Source of the DNA: JAYWIG01 sp043789035
GTDB taxonomy: Bacteria; Pseudomonadota; Gammaproteobacteria; Burkholderiales; Burkholderiaceae_E
Length of the DNA: 47,800 nt
Reading direction: 5' to 3'
NCBI GenBank assembly: GCA_043789035.1
Contig: JAYWIG010000177.1
Span: forward strand, 1 to 47,800
The notes beneath the pieces were generated by a model. That model had not been told where the DNA came from, did not search any database, and saw only the letters and a list, made by a program, of their open reading frames with translations. Positions 8,646 through 16,156 of this stretch are shown piece by piece (within the stretch, counting starts at the first letter, position 1; every line of letters starts with the position of its first letter). The translations under genes and the position numbers were made by a program.

Positions 8646-10067
8646 TTAATGTAGATCAAATACAAACCGCTCTTCCAGCAAGCGCGGGTCATCGAAGTGT
8701 CTTCTGCCAACAAAGGCGGTTGGTTGCCTGCCCCATTGGCGCATAGCACCCGCATTGGCGATGCCCATTGGCCAAAACAACCAAGACTCTAGACGTTCAC
8801 TGCCTCGAATAAATCCTCGCGGATCGAACGCACTACGATAACCGCCATCGGCAGTGGGCAGCACTCTTAGCGTGTCATAAGAAACGGGATTGAGGCTCAC
8901 CTTCGATAGAGCAAAAATTCCTAGCGCGCTATTCGATTTTGAAACGAGATCTGCTTGATCAATGTAATGACTTCCTGATGCAACATGAAGCAATAGACGA
9001 TCTCCCGATTGCCACGCTGGTAATCTACGAGGAACAAAGGCCCACTCATTTAACCCTGTTGGAACAGGTTTTAAAGTAGCCTTCGCCGTTGGAAAGAACT
9101 GGTGGTAACAACCACAGGGGTGGATGCTGTCGTACATCAATGCTTCACCATTCGGCGCTAAAGTCACCCGTACAGTTAAGCCATCTAGCTTCCCGGCGAG
9201 TAAATCAAGCAACGCGCCCTTGGTAGCGGGGCGCTCGCTAAACCAAATTGTGTAAACCAACTGGCGCAGGCTTTGCTCGCCATAGCGTGTGAAAGTTAAT
9301 TGGGTGTATACAACGGGCTTGGCCGTGTTGACGCCAATCTCTGAGTCTTGCCATTCTATAGTACCCGGCATATCAGCATTAGAAGCTTTCGAGATAACAA
9401 ATATGGGCGCGTGTGTGTGAATGAGTTTTTCGATTTCGGCTTCGATAGGGAATTCATTGAGTCGAGCATCCGGGCTTTGCTTTAACGCGTAAACGATTCT
9501 TTCGGTATTGTTGTGCTGTAATTTTTCTTGGTCAGTATTTAATGAAAACTGCTTTAAACGTTCAGTTTCAAGCCGCTTTATGCCTGCTGCGAAAGGTAAC
9601 TTTGTCAAAGCGTAAGCGCCAAAGGTACGATAAGCGGTCACGTAATCGTCTGGAACTGCAATGGAATCTACTAAGCGACGTAGCCTCAAGGTGTCTTGTA
9701 AATCATAAGCTTGTAGCTGCTTACCGCATGACTCTAAGCGCTGAAGATCCCGCCTATCAGTCAATTCGAAGCGTCGCGCTTCCATATCGAGTAGGCGCAT
9801 TTTCTCGATAAGTGCCGGTAAGTTTTTCGCAGAATCATTTTTGAAAGATGCGGTGTACCGATCAACTCTTAAATAGGGAAAATTCGCAATACGAGCATAG
9901 GCAGCGTCTCCGCGACGAGCTTCTTTGGTTGCCAGATCAATTTCTTCGAATACTTGTAAGCAAATTTGAATATTTGGCGGCACATTCGAGTTGAGATTGC
10001 CGAGTGTTGTGCAGCCGCTGCTCAGTACCAACGTCATCAACAAACCTGCAGAGTAGAAAATTCTCAT
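8646..10067 (-). CDS. Lipoprotein of unknown function
   Basis: A 473-residue protein opening with a lipoprotein signal: a short hydrophobic run and the lipobox LSSGC with the acylated cysteine at residue 19. No family is recognised. The first 170 residues are helical and charged, with DRYTASFKNDS and repeated ExxR/LRR-like helices; the middle is richer in strands and includes HPCGCYHQFF, a cluster of Cys and His that could be a metal or disulfide site. The C-terminal end has several Trp and Arg residues (WLFWPMG). The start overlaps the stop of the upstream exported START-like protein by ATGA, so the two are probably made together and act in the same envelope process. No function is assigned. 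Confidence 0.75.
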   Translation of the reverse strand: MRIFYSAGLLMTLVLSSGCTTLGNLNSNVPPNIQICLQVFEEIDLATKEARRGDAAYARIANFPYLRVDRYTASFKNDSAKNLPALIEKMRLLDMEARRFELTDRRDLQRLESCGKQLQAYDLQDTLRLRRLVDSIAVPDDYVTAYRTFGAYALTKLPFAAGIKRLETERLKQFSLNTDQEKLQHNNTERIVYALKQSPDARLNEFPIEAEIEKLIHTHAPIFVISKASNADMPGTIEWQDSEIGVNTAKPVVYTQLTFTRYGEQSLRQLVYTIWFSERPATKGALLDLLAGKLDGLTVRVTLAPNGEALMYDSIHPCGCYHQFFPTAKATLKPVPTGLNEWAFVPRRLPAWQSGDRLLLHVASGSHYIDQADLVSKSNSALGIFALSKVSLNPVSYDTLRVLPTADGGYRSAFDPRGFIRGSERLESWLFWPMGIANAGAMRQWGRQPTAFVGRRHFDDPRLLEERFVFDLH

Positions 10068-10618
10068 TGTTTGGCTCTCCGCTCTATCTCTCGCACCATG
10101 CCGGTGAACTGCTCTTGAATTGAGTGACGAATCAGGCTTTCCCCTATGAACGGCGGTAAACTATTTTCTGGCTCTATGACTCCGGTCCAAATAAGCCGCA
10201 CCGTTGGGCTATCTGGTGTGATGATCATTTCATAGCGCCCTTGCAACTGCCTGACTGTGCCAGAAACACGCTTGACTTCCAAAATTGGCCAAGCCTCTTT
10301 GGATTCAACCGTCACGTCAATCGGAATTTTAAAGAACAGAAATGCCGCTACCCCCGATTGCTTTACCGTAGCTACCGCGCCTTTACGCTCGATGACCTTG
10401 CTAGATTTAAGCCCCGGTATAAACTCCGGAAGGCGTTCATAATCTGTTAAGGTTGTCCAAATGACTTCCGGAGGTGCTTCGATGACTGCTTGCGCCTTCA
10501 CCTCAACCACGTCAGCCTTTTGCCTGGTTGTAATCTCAATCTGCGCGGCGTCTATTGCCAGACTATGAGCTGGCAAGAAAAATAGTAAAAAGCAGAGCTT
10601 AACAAGTATTCGATTCAT
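10064..10618 (-). CDS. Exported SRPBCC (START-like) family protein
   Basis: A 184-residue protein with an N-terminal signal peptide of about 21 residues (LLFFLPAHSLA) followed by a single SRPBCC fold of the polyketide cyclase/COQ10 type: VIEAPPEVIWTTLTDYERLP begins the domain, then FIPGLKSSKVIER, and a long C-terminal helix beginning IRHSIQEQFTGMV. Such domains hold hydrophobic ligands in a deep pocket. Export is unusual for this fold and suggests a periplasmic lipid- or polyketide-binding job. The stop overlaps the start of the lipoprotein gene downstream by 4 bases, so the two probably cooperate. The ligand is unknown. Confidence 0.83.
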   Translation of the reverse strand: MNRILVKLCFLLFFLPAHSLAIDAAQIEITTRQKADVVEVKAQAVIEAPPEVIWTTLTDYERLPEFIPGLKSSKVIERKGAVATVKQSGVAAFLFFKIPIDVTVESKEAWPILEVKRVSGTVRQLQGRYEMIITPDSPTVRLIWTGVIEPENSLPPFIGESLIRHSIQEQFTGMVREIERRAKQ

Positions 10619-10678
10619 CTTGAGGAACAGTATAGAGCCTCCTCAAGACAGCACGCGGTGCAGGGTTTACTCTCAGGC

Positions 10679-11644
10679 TCATTCGAGCTTGATATTGGCG
10701 TCTTTAATCACTCGACCCCATTTAGTCATTTCAGCGCGAATAAAGGCGAGAAACTCATCAGGCGATTCGCCGCCATATTCGTAACCTTGTTGAACTGCAT
10801 CGGCCTTCATTGCAGGGGTTGCAAGTATTTTTGCGGTTTCTATTTGCAGGCGGGTAATGACTTCACGTGGCGTACCTGCTGGCACGAACAGACCGTTCCA
10901 ACCCGATGCTTCAATACCGGGCAGGCCAGCTTCGGCAAAAGTTGGCACGTCGGGAAGAAACCCGAAACGCTTTGGGGCTGCCACACCAAGGGCACGCAAC
11001 TTTCCAGAGCGAATGTGCTGGGCGACGACTACCGGTGAAAGGTATGCCGTGGTTACATGGCCGGCAAGTAAATCGGGTAACTCAGCACCAATTGCTTTGT
11101 AGGGAACCTCGCGTACTGAGATCCCAGCGGCTAACTTGACCTGTTCGCCAAGTAGCTGAGTGATGGCACCCGTACCGCCCGAGGCATAGGTGAGCAATTG
11201 TGGCTGGGCCTTAGCAAGTGCGATGAATTCCCTGAAGGTATTGGCGGCAACGGAAGGGTGAACCACCATGACCAAAGGGGTACTGGTTAGGCGTGTTACC
11301 GGTATCAGCCCTTCACCAAGGCGGCAGCAATTGTCTTTGCTTAGTAGGTCGTTCAGTGAGTTGTTGATGTTGGCATGTAGCCAAGTGTGGCCATCGGGTG
11401 CTGCACGCGCAACTTCTTTGGCGCCGATTGCACTATTGGCACCGGGGCGGTTCTCGATGATGATGGGCTGACCAAGTGCTTCTGCTAAAGGCGGTGACAG
11501 CTTACGCGCGAATACATCGACAGCACTGCCTGGGCCTGCAGGCTCGACTAAGCGAATGGTTTTACTGGGCCAGGTTTGCGCCAGCACCAAGTTCTGAGCA
11601 CTTATAGTTAACAGGGCTATTAATAATGTGGATATTGTTTTCAT
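10679..11644 (-). CDS. Bug-family (TctC) periplasmic substrate-binding protein
   Basis: A 321-residue receptor with a signal peptide ending near residue 22 (NLVLAQ). Hallmarks of the Bug family are WPSKTIRLVEPAGPGSAVD near the mature N-terminus, IIENRPGANSAIGAKEVARA, TYASGGTGA in the middle and VPAGTPREVITRLQ toward the C-terminus. GGAGACC precedes the ATG. Bug receptors are very numerous in Burkholderiales and often have no membrane partner next to them, as here. The two alpha/beta hydrolase genes just upstream on the same strand suggest an organic acid or ester substrate. Confidence 0.93.
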   Translation of the reverse strand: MKTISTLLIALLTISAQNLVLAQTWPSKTIRLVEPAGPGSAVDVFARKLSPPLAEALGQPIIIENRPGANSAIGAKEVARAAPDGHTWLHANINNSLNDLLSKDNCCRLGEGLIPVTRLTSTPLVMVVHPSVAANTFREFIALAKAQPQLLTYASGGTGAITQLLGEQVKLAAGISVREVPYKAIGAELPDLLAGHVTTAYLSPVVVAQHIRSGKLRALGVAAPKRFGFLPDVPTFAEAGLPGIEASGWNGLFVPAGTPREVITRLQIETAKILATPAMKADAVQQGYEYGGESPDEFLAFIRAEMTKWGRVIKDANIKLE

Positions 11645-11685
11645 GAAGGTCTCCGGTCTATTAAAAGAGCATCAGTGTTTGTCGA

Positions 11686-12501
11686 TCAATGTTTGTCTAA
11701 CAAAGCACGCATGAGTGCGTTGTAGCCGGCTTCGTTTTGAAGGTTGGCAATATGCGCTGCCTTCGGCACCGGCATATAAGACGCACCCGGCACCTTAGCG
11801 GCTAAGGTGCGCATCAATATTTCAGGGCCTCCTAGCATGTCATCAGCTCCGCCGATGAATAAGGTGGGCACAGAAATTCGATTGATCTCATCTTCAATGT
11901 CGAGACCAAGAAATGCCGTAACGACACCCAAATAGCCTTCTTTGCTCGTGCCTCGAATCATCTCTCGCACGCCATCAAGCACTTTCGGGTTCGCCGCTTT
12001 GAAGTCTTCTGAGAACCAGCGTTGCGTAGTTTGCTCAACGATGGCTTCGATGCCACCCGCCAACACGGTTTCGGTAAGGCTGTGCCAACGCGCCGCGAAG
12101 TCAGGCACCATGCGTGCGCGGCAACAAGTCGGCATCAAGGCAATGATGCGCGATGGATGATCAATCGCGACACGCATTGCCACCGGCCCACCAAGCCCCA
12201 ATGCTATCAAGTGCGAACGCTTAATGCCTAACGCGTCCCATAGCGCTATCAGATCTTCGCCAAGCGACGCAATCGAATATGCACCCGGGGTTGATTCGGT
12301 TTTTCCTTGACCTCGCAGGTCATAGCGCAGTACTCGGTACTTGTCCGCAAGTGCACCTACTTGGCCTGAAAAAAGAGTGGTGTCGTTGGCTATGCCAGTG
12401 ATGAACGTGACCCACGGCTCGCTCTCATTTGCAACCTCATTTGCAATATTAGGGCCATCCACCGTGTAATGCATTCGAATGCCGTTTGCTTGCACGAACA
12501 T
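11686..12501 (-). CDS. Alpha/beta hydrolase, PcaD-like, catalytic serine replaced by glycine
   Basis: A 271-residue alpha/beta hydrolase of the 3-oxoadipate enol-lactonase (PcaD) type: KYRVLRYDLRGQGKTES near residue 54, GEDLIALWDALGI near 81, a presumed acid in FIGGADDMLGG and a histidine in PKAAHIANL. At the nucleophile elbow the chain reads ALGLGGP (residues 100-106); a normal GxSxGG would put serine at position 102, where there is glycine. I checked this against the nucleotides (gca ttg ggg ctt ggt ggg). Acid and histidine are kept and the frame is intact. The protein may be a pseudoenzyme, a lyase with a different mechanism, or a binding partner of the next hydrolase. AGGAAT precedes the ATG. 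Confidence 0.85.
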   Translation of the reverse strand: MFVQANGIRMHYTVDGPNIANEVANESEPWVTFITGIANDTTLFSGQVGALADKYRVLRYDLRGQGKTESTPGAYSIASLGEDLIALWDALGIKRSHLIALGLGGPVAMRVAIDHPSRIIALMPTCCRARMVPDFAARWHSLTETVLAGGIEAIVEQTTQRWFSEDFKAANPKVLDGVREMIRGTSKEGYLGVVTAFLGLDIEDEINRISVPTLFIGGADDMLGGPEILMRTLAAKVPGASYMPVPKAAHIANLQNEAGYNALMRALLDKH

Positions 12502-12505
12502 ATTG

Positions 12506-13369
12506 TTAATTCCTATTTTGTAATGTTGCTTCGTCCGCGATGCGATTCATAAATTCGACGAATTTGGTTGCCATCATTGGTTCATGGGGTGCCCAATCAG
12601 AAAATGGCAGTAAAGGCACATCTTGATCTTTGATCGGTAGTTCGAACAGCTCACTGCCCGCTATTAAATTGTGCGCAGCAAGGCCGTTGCCTGATGCATG
12701 AGTGTTGTCGTTACCCGGTACGATCAGCGTTGGCACACGGATAGACATGAGTTGTTCATCGCTTAGCCCCATCACAGGGGCACGAGGCCCGCGCAAGAAA
12801 ATGGATAACCAATATTCCATCACGCGAATGTACTCAGCAGGGTCCATCACCATGAGTCGCTCACGATTGGCTGGGTTTGCAGCGATACGCTCTTGGTATT
12901 GCTCGGTAGCACACACTGCTGCCATACCACTCTCACGAGCGGCCTTAATAAACTGACCGTAGTACATGTTGGGTAAGCGGCCGGCAGCAAAAGCACCGCC
13001 CGTGATACGTGCCAAAATTAGGCCACGCACGATGGTTGGATGACGTAAGTAAACCAGCATGGACATGCGCGCACCCGACGAAGTGCCGCCAATAAATGCG
13101 GGTAACGCACGGAGTTTTTCTAGCAGCAGTACGAGGTCATCGGCCCAGATTTCTTCTTCGCCTTCTTCGCCCGCAATCAGTACATCGGATGCGCCGGTAT
13201 TGCGCCTATCATGTAGCAAGACACGACAGCCTTCTGCCGCGAGTTTTTTTGCCAAGGGCACAAACTCGGAAAACCCGCGTCGGCCGCCAGTGACAAAAGC
13301 AAACCATGGGCCGGTGTCGCCGAAAATTTCATAGTTGATATGAACGCCACGGATGAGTGCTAGCGGCAT
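12506..13369 (-). CDS. Alpha/beta hydrolase
   Basis: A 287-residue alpha/beta hydrolase fold protein. The nucleophile elbow is intact, GTSSG with serine at residue 97; the strand-turn before it is VLLHDRRNTGASD, and VPTLIVPGNDNTH carries the likely acid. A histidine in WAPHEP near the C-terminus is the probable third catalytic residue. A glutamate-rich insert (EEGEEEIW, near 68-75) lies before the nucleophile. The gene ends 4 bases before the serine-less PcaD-like hydrolase begins, so the two are probably co-expressed. Substrate unknown; an ester, lactone or C-C bond is possible in this family. Confidence 0.87.
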   Translation of the reverse strand: MPLALIRGVHINYEIFGDTGPWFAFVTGGRRGFSEFVPLAKKLAAEGCRVLLHDRRNTGASDVLIAGEEGEEEIWADDLVLLLEKLRALPAFIGGTSSGARMSMLVYLRHPTIVRGLILARITGGAFAAGRLPNMYYGQFIKAARESGMAAVCATEQYQERIAANPANRERLMVMDPAEYIRVMEYWLSIFLRGPRAPVMGLSDEQLMSIRVPTLIVPGNDNTHASGNGLAAHNLIAGSELFELPIKDQDVPLLPFSDWAPHEPMMATKFVEFMNRIADEATLQNRN

Positions 13370-13382
13370 GATTGCCTTTCGT

Positions 13383-13784
13383 TTATATTCTTAGACAGAA
13401 ACTTGATCGCAGCACACCGTTGCTCTCAAGGTTTTCGTAACTAGGCTTGGTTACGAATGTTTTTGAGCGCTCGCCATTTCGTGCAGCGACTAATACAGCG
13501 ACATTTTGATCGACGGGCGATGACGAGACCAACATGAAGCGACCATCAGCATCCGTGAGTGTCGATAATTTTTGATGTTCCAGTTCTACCATCGCACCAG
13601 TGATTGCCGTGCCATTAACGCCTGTGAGCCTGCCAGACAATACTAGTTTTTTCTCGTGGTTTGGCTTGCTTGCTTCGGTGTGCTCAGCCCACGCAGACAA
13701 GGTCGGTGTTGTCGCTACACAGACACCAGCGATCAACACTTGGCGGCGGACTGAGTTTATTGTTTTAGCCTTCATCGTATCCAT
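13383..13784 (-). CDS. Tat-type exported protein with carboxypeptidase-regulatory-like domain
   Basis: A 133-residue protein. A twin arginine at residues 13-14 (SVRRQVLIAG) followed by a hydrophobic stretch and LSAWA looks like a Tat signal peptide. After a lysine-rich linker there is a short beta-sandwich of the carboxypeptidase-regulatory type, seen in KLVLSGRLTGVNGTAITGAMVEL and TLTDADGRFMLV. Similar domains occur at the N-terminus of intradiol dioxygenases, but no iron ligands are visible here. A second ATG three codons in could be the real start. It heads the run of hydrolase and Bug genes and is divergent from the FAH-family gene. Function unknown. Confidence 0.65.
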   Translation of the reverse strand: MDTMKAKTINSVRRQVLIAGVCVATTPTLSAWAEHTEASKPNHEKKLVLSGRLTGVNGTAITGAMVELEHQKLSTLTDADGRFMLVSSSPVDQNVAVLVAARNGERSKTFVTKPSYENLESNGVLRSSFCLRI

Positions 13785-13835
13785 CTTGTGGGTTTAATAC
13801 GCGGAACAAGTGATTTACTTTTTTAGTAAGTCGTC

Positions 13836-13850
13836 CTTATCATACGATAA
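13836..13850. promoter_or_regulatory. Inverted repeat in a divergent promoter region
   Basis: TTATC-ATAC-GATAA lies about 32 bases before the FAH-family start and in the shared upstream region of the divergent exported-protein gene. A second small dyad, TTACT and AGTAA around a T-run, lies at 13815-13829. Either could be an operator or part of a promoter. No regulator gene is adjacent. Confidence 0.3.
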
Positions 13851-13881
13851 ATAAGCTCAACAACTTTGCAAAGATACTGCC

Positions 13882-14811
13882 GTGAGAATTCTCTACTTCA
13901 ACGACTTTCGATTGGGTGTTTTAAAGGGCGATCAAGTCGTCGACATCATGTCAGTGGTACAAAATATTCCACATACTGGGCCTGGAAATCTGATCAACGC
14001 GCTTATCGCTAATTTCGGAGACTTTAGAGCGCGAATTAATCGCGCTATCGCCGAAGGTAGTGGCATCCCTTTGATGCAAGTAAGAATCCGACCACCGCTA
14101 CCTAAGCCAGTGAACGTCGAATGTATGGCAGTTAACTATATGGAAGACGGCACATTAAAAGAAACGCCACCCATCAATGCGTTTCACAAATCGCCGGGCA
14201 GCATTATTGGGCACGGCGACACGATGGTGTTGCCTGACATGGCCGCATCGAACTTCGAGGGCGAAGCTGAATTAGCGGCCGTGATTGGTAAGCGCACAAG
14301 CTTTGTTTCTGCAGCCAACGCAATGGACCATATTTTTGGATACACCAACTTTATTGACGGTTCGGCACGCGGCGTGATTCCAGCCAACAATAGTTTTTAT
14401 CAAATGAAGTCACGCGCAACCTTTGCGCCGATTGGCCCGTTCTTGGTCACCGCTGATGAAGTGAAAGATCCGCAAAAAATGCAGGTCAAACTTTGGGTGA
14501 ATGGTGCTTTAAAACAAAACTTCAACACCGACGATATGGCGCACAACATTAAGCGATCAATCGAGTGGATCAGCAGCATTCACGACCTAGAGCCCGGAGA
14601 CATTGTCGCAACCGGCACTAACCATCGTGGTTTGTCATCACTCCAAGATGGTGACAAGGTAGAGTTGGAATGTGAAGGGCTTGGAAGGCTGGTTGTTGGC
14701 ATTCGAGATGATTTAAAACGCACTTGGTCTCGGGAAACTCGACTTGAGCGGGCTCAGAAAGGCTTGACTGGGTTAACACCGCAGCTTACTGGGAAATATA
14801 GCAAGAGTTAA
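13882..14811 (+). CDS. Fumarylacetoacetate hydrolase (FAH) family protein
   Basis: A 309-residue member of the FAH family. The C-terminal catalytic domain starts near residue 70 (PPLPKPVNVECMAVNYMEDG). The metal-binding acids are visible as ExE in FEGEAELAAV (residues 125-133) and the aspartate in TNFIDGSARG near 159; ATGTNHRGLSSLQDGD is the usual late motif. These enzymes hydrolyse or decarboxylate 1,3-dicarbonyl acids in aromatic degradation, or act as oxaloacetate decarboxylases. The start is a GTG; the frame is open only nine codons upstream and offers no better start. It is transcribed away from the hydrolase/Bug run and may complete that pathway. Exact substrate unknown. Confidence 0.88.
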   Translation: MRILYFNDFRLGVLKGDQVVDIMSVVQNIPHTGPGNLINALIANFGDFRARINRAIAEGSGIPLMQVRIRPPLPKPVNVECMAVNYMEDGTLKETPPINAFHKSPGSIIGHGDTMVLPDMAASNFEGEAELAAVIGKRTSFVSAANAMDHIFGYTNFIDGSARGVIPANNSFYQMKSRATFAPIGPFLVTADEVKDPQKMQVKLWVNGALKQNFNTDDMAHNIKRSIEWISSIHDLEPGDIVATGTNHRGLSSLQDGDKVELECEGLGRLVVGIRDDLKRTWSRETRLERAQKGLTGLTPQLTGKYSKS

Positions 14812-14941
14812 GTCAATAACCGCCAAAAGGTTTCAGCAATCGTACCGCGGCCTGCTGCGCCGATAGACTCGGTGTTTTCGGTGTAAGTTTGCCTCGTGGC
14901 TTGCTACAACAAGGCGGCAAGTATCAAATTTCGGAGCCACT

Positions 14942-15446
14942 GTGCGATATTTATTCACATTTGCTGCGCTCGCCTTTGGCTCGGCGCTATCTTCTCAAGT
15001 AATGGCTTATGAAGAACCCAAGTATCGGGTGATTGAAACTGTGGGTGCGATCGAGATTCTTGAGTATGCACCGACGATTGTTGCCGAGGTCGAGGTCGAG
15101 GGAGATCGAAGCGAGGCCGCTAGCAAAGGTTTTCGTGCGCTTGCGGGCTATATTTTCGGTGCCAATAAAAGCACCCAGAAAATTGCGATGACTGCACCTG
15201 TAACTCAAAGCCCAGTAGTGGCTCCTAAATCGGGAACCGATGACATTGAACGCTGGCGCGTAACCTTCACTATGCCTAGCCAATACACAATTTAGACTTT
15301 ACCTAAACCAGATAACGCGTCTGTAAAGTTGAGTGTTCAGCCCGTAGAAAAGCGAGCGACTATTCGTTTTAGTGGCTTTTTATAATGACCCGTTTACTTT
15401 GCCATGGAACAGGCGCAACGAATGGTGGGTTGGTATTCAGAAGTAA
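14942..15446 (+). pseudogene. SOUL heme-binding family protein, disrupted
   Basis: The GTG at 14942, after GGAG, starts an exported SOUL-family protein (signal peptide to SQVMA, then YRVIETVGAIEILEYAP and KIAMTAPVTQSP). It stops at TAG 15293-15295. Translation beyond the stop, in the same frame, continues the family with TLPKPDNASVKLSVQP and RATIRFSGF, then hits two stops. The family's C-terminal end, DPFTLPWNRRNEWW, reappears in another frame at 15387-15446. About 30 residues normally found between SGF and this end are missing. So the gene has a nonsense mutation plus an internal deletion with frameshift. Intact SOUL proteins bind heme or other tetrapyrroles; this copy is almost certainly dead. 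Confidence 0.85.
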
Positions 15447-15534
15447 ATGATCGGACTGCGGTTAAGGTAGTTCAGACGCTGGCTAAAGGCGGCACCAGCA
15501 TTGCCAATTATTGCAAATAGCTGAACACGATAGT

Positions 15535-15563
15535 ATGATATCGCTATGTGATATCTAGGAGGT
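15535..15563 (+). promoter_or_regulatory. Repeated GATATC boxes and ribosome binding site before the antitoxin
   Basis: Two GATATC palindromes at 15537-15542 and 15550-15555, each preceded by a TATG-like sequence, are 13 bases apart. They lie directly upstream of AGGAGGT (15557-15563), which fixes the antitoxin start at ATG 15569. RHH antitoxins usually repress their own operon through short repeated boxes, so these are good candidates for that operator. Confidence 0.45.
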
Positions 15564-15568
15564 GTTTT

Positions 15569-15790
15569 ATGCGTCGTACCCTAGTAGGATTTTCCGATAG
15601 CGACTTGTCGGAGCTGGATGCGCTTTCAGCGCTCAAGCAAGTACCGAGAGCTGAGTTGATTCGACAAGCTGTGGGTGCTTACCTTGAGAAAGTTAGGCCG
15701 GCGGATAATTCTGATGATGCTTTCGGGCTTTGGAAGGATAAGAAGATCGATGGTCTTGCATATCAAAAGAAACTCAGGGACGAGTGGTGA
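15569..15790 (+). CDS. RHH (CopG-like) antitoxin
   Basis: A 73-residue protein beginning at ATG 15569, chosen because AGGAGGT ends five bases before it; the frame could be extended upstream to a GTG at 15548 but that would include the ribosome binding site. The N-terminal ribbon (MRRTLVGFSDSDLSELDAL) and helix pair (VPRAELIRQAVGAYLEK) fit a ribbon-helix-helix DNA-binding domain. The C-terminal, charged part with FGLWKDKKIDGLAYQKKLR would wrap the toxin. Its stop overlaps the start of the PIN toxin gene, the standard layout of a type II module. Confidence 0.82.
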   Translation: MRRTLVGFSDSDLSELDALSALKQVPRAELIRQAVGAYLEKVRPADNSDDAFGLWKDKKIDGLAYQKKLRDEW

Positions 15791-16149
15791 AAGCATTATT
15801 TGATACCAATGTTTTGATCGATTACTTGGCGGGATTAAAAGCAGCCAAAACAGAATTAGCTCGTTATTCTGATAAAGCAATATCCATGATCACGTGGATG
15901 GAAATTCAAGTTGGTACAGCGCCTCACGATCAGCTAAAGGTCGATAAGTTTCTATTGAAGTTTGAAGTTTTGCCGATCACGATGGATGTGTCGATGCAAG
16001 CGGTGGCGATACGCAAACAAGCCGGAATTAAACTTCCCGACGCTATTATTTGGGCGACTGCTCGACTTGAGGATCGCGTCTTGGTGACTAGGAACAAAAA
16101 GGATTTTCCTACTTCAGACCCTGGGATCAGAATCCCTTACTCAATCTGA
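15784..16149 (+). CDS. vapC: PIN-domain ribonuclease toxin (VapC-like)
   Basis: A 121-residue PIN protein. Acidic active-site residues are visible: D7 in FDTNVLIDYL, the glutamate in TWMEIQVG, and the aspartate in LPDAIIWATA; TRNKKDF near the end completes the family pattern. VapC-type toxins cleave tRNA or rRNA when freed from their antitoxin. Two overlapping GTG codons (15784 and 15787) could serve as start; both overlap the antitoxin stop. No damage is seen, so the pair is probably functional. It converges on the START-oxidoreductase gene with only 7 bases between. Confidence 0.87.
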   Translation: MVKALFDTNVLIDYLAGLKAAKTELARYSDKAISMITWMEIQVGTAPHDQLKVDKFLLKFEVLPITMDVSMQAVAIRKQAGIKLPDAIIWATARLEDRVLVTRNKKDFPTSDPGIRIPYSI

Positions 16150-16156
16150 ATGGCGC

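Noticed and set aside
14813..14926. A minus-strand frame of about 36 codons between the FAH gene and the SOUL pseudogene, ending in LLKPFGGY
   Set aside because: No start codon and no recognisable family. The 130-base gap may hold a regulatory or structured stretch, but I could not support a feature.
15447..15521. Possible extra coding sequence after the SOUL remnant (a frame reading TAVKVVQTLAKGGTS)
   Set aside because: It lies beyond the family's normal C-terminal end in yet another frame, has no start and matches nothing I recognise.
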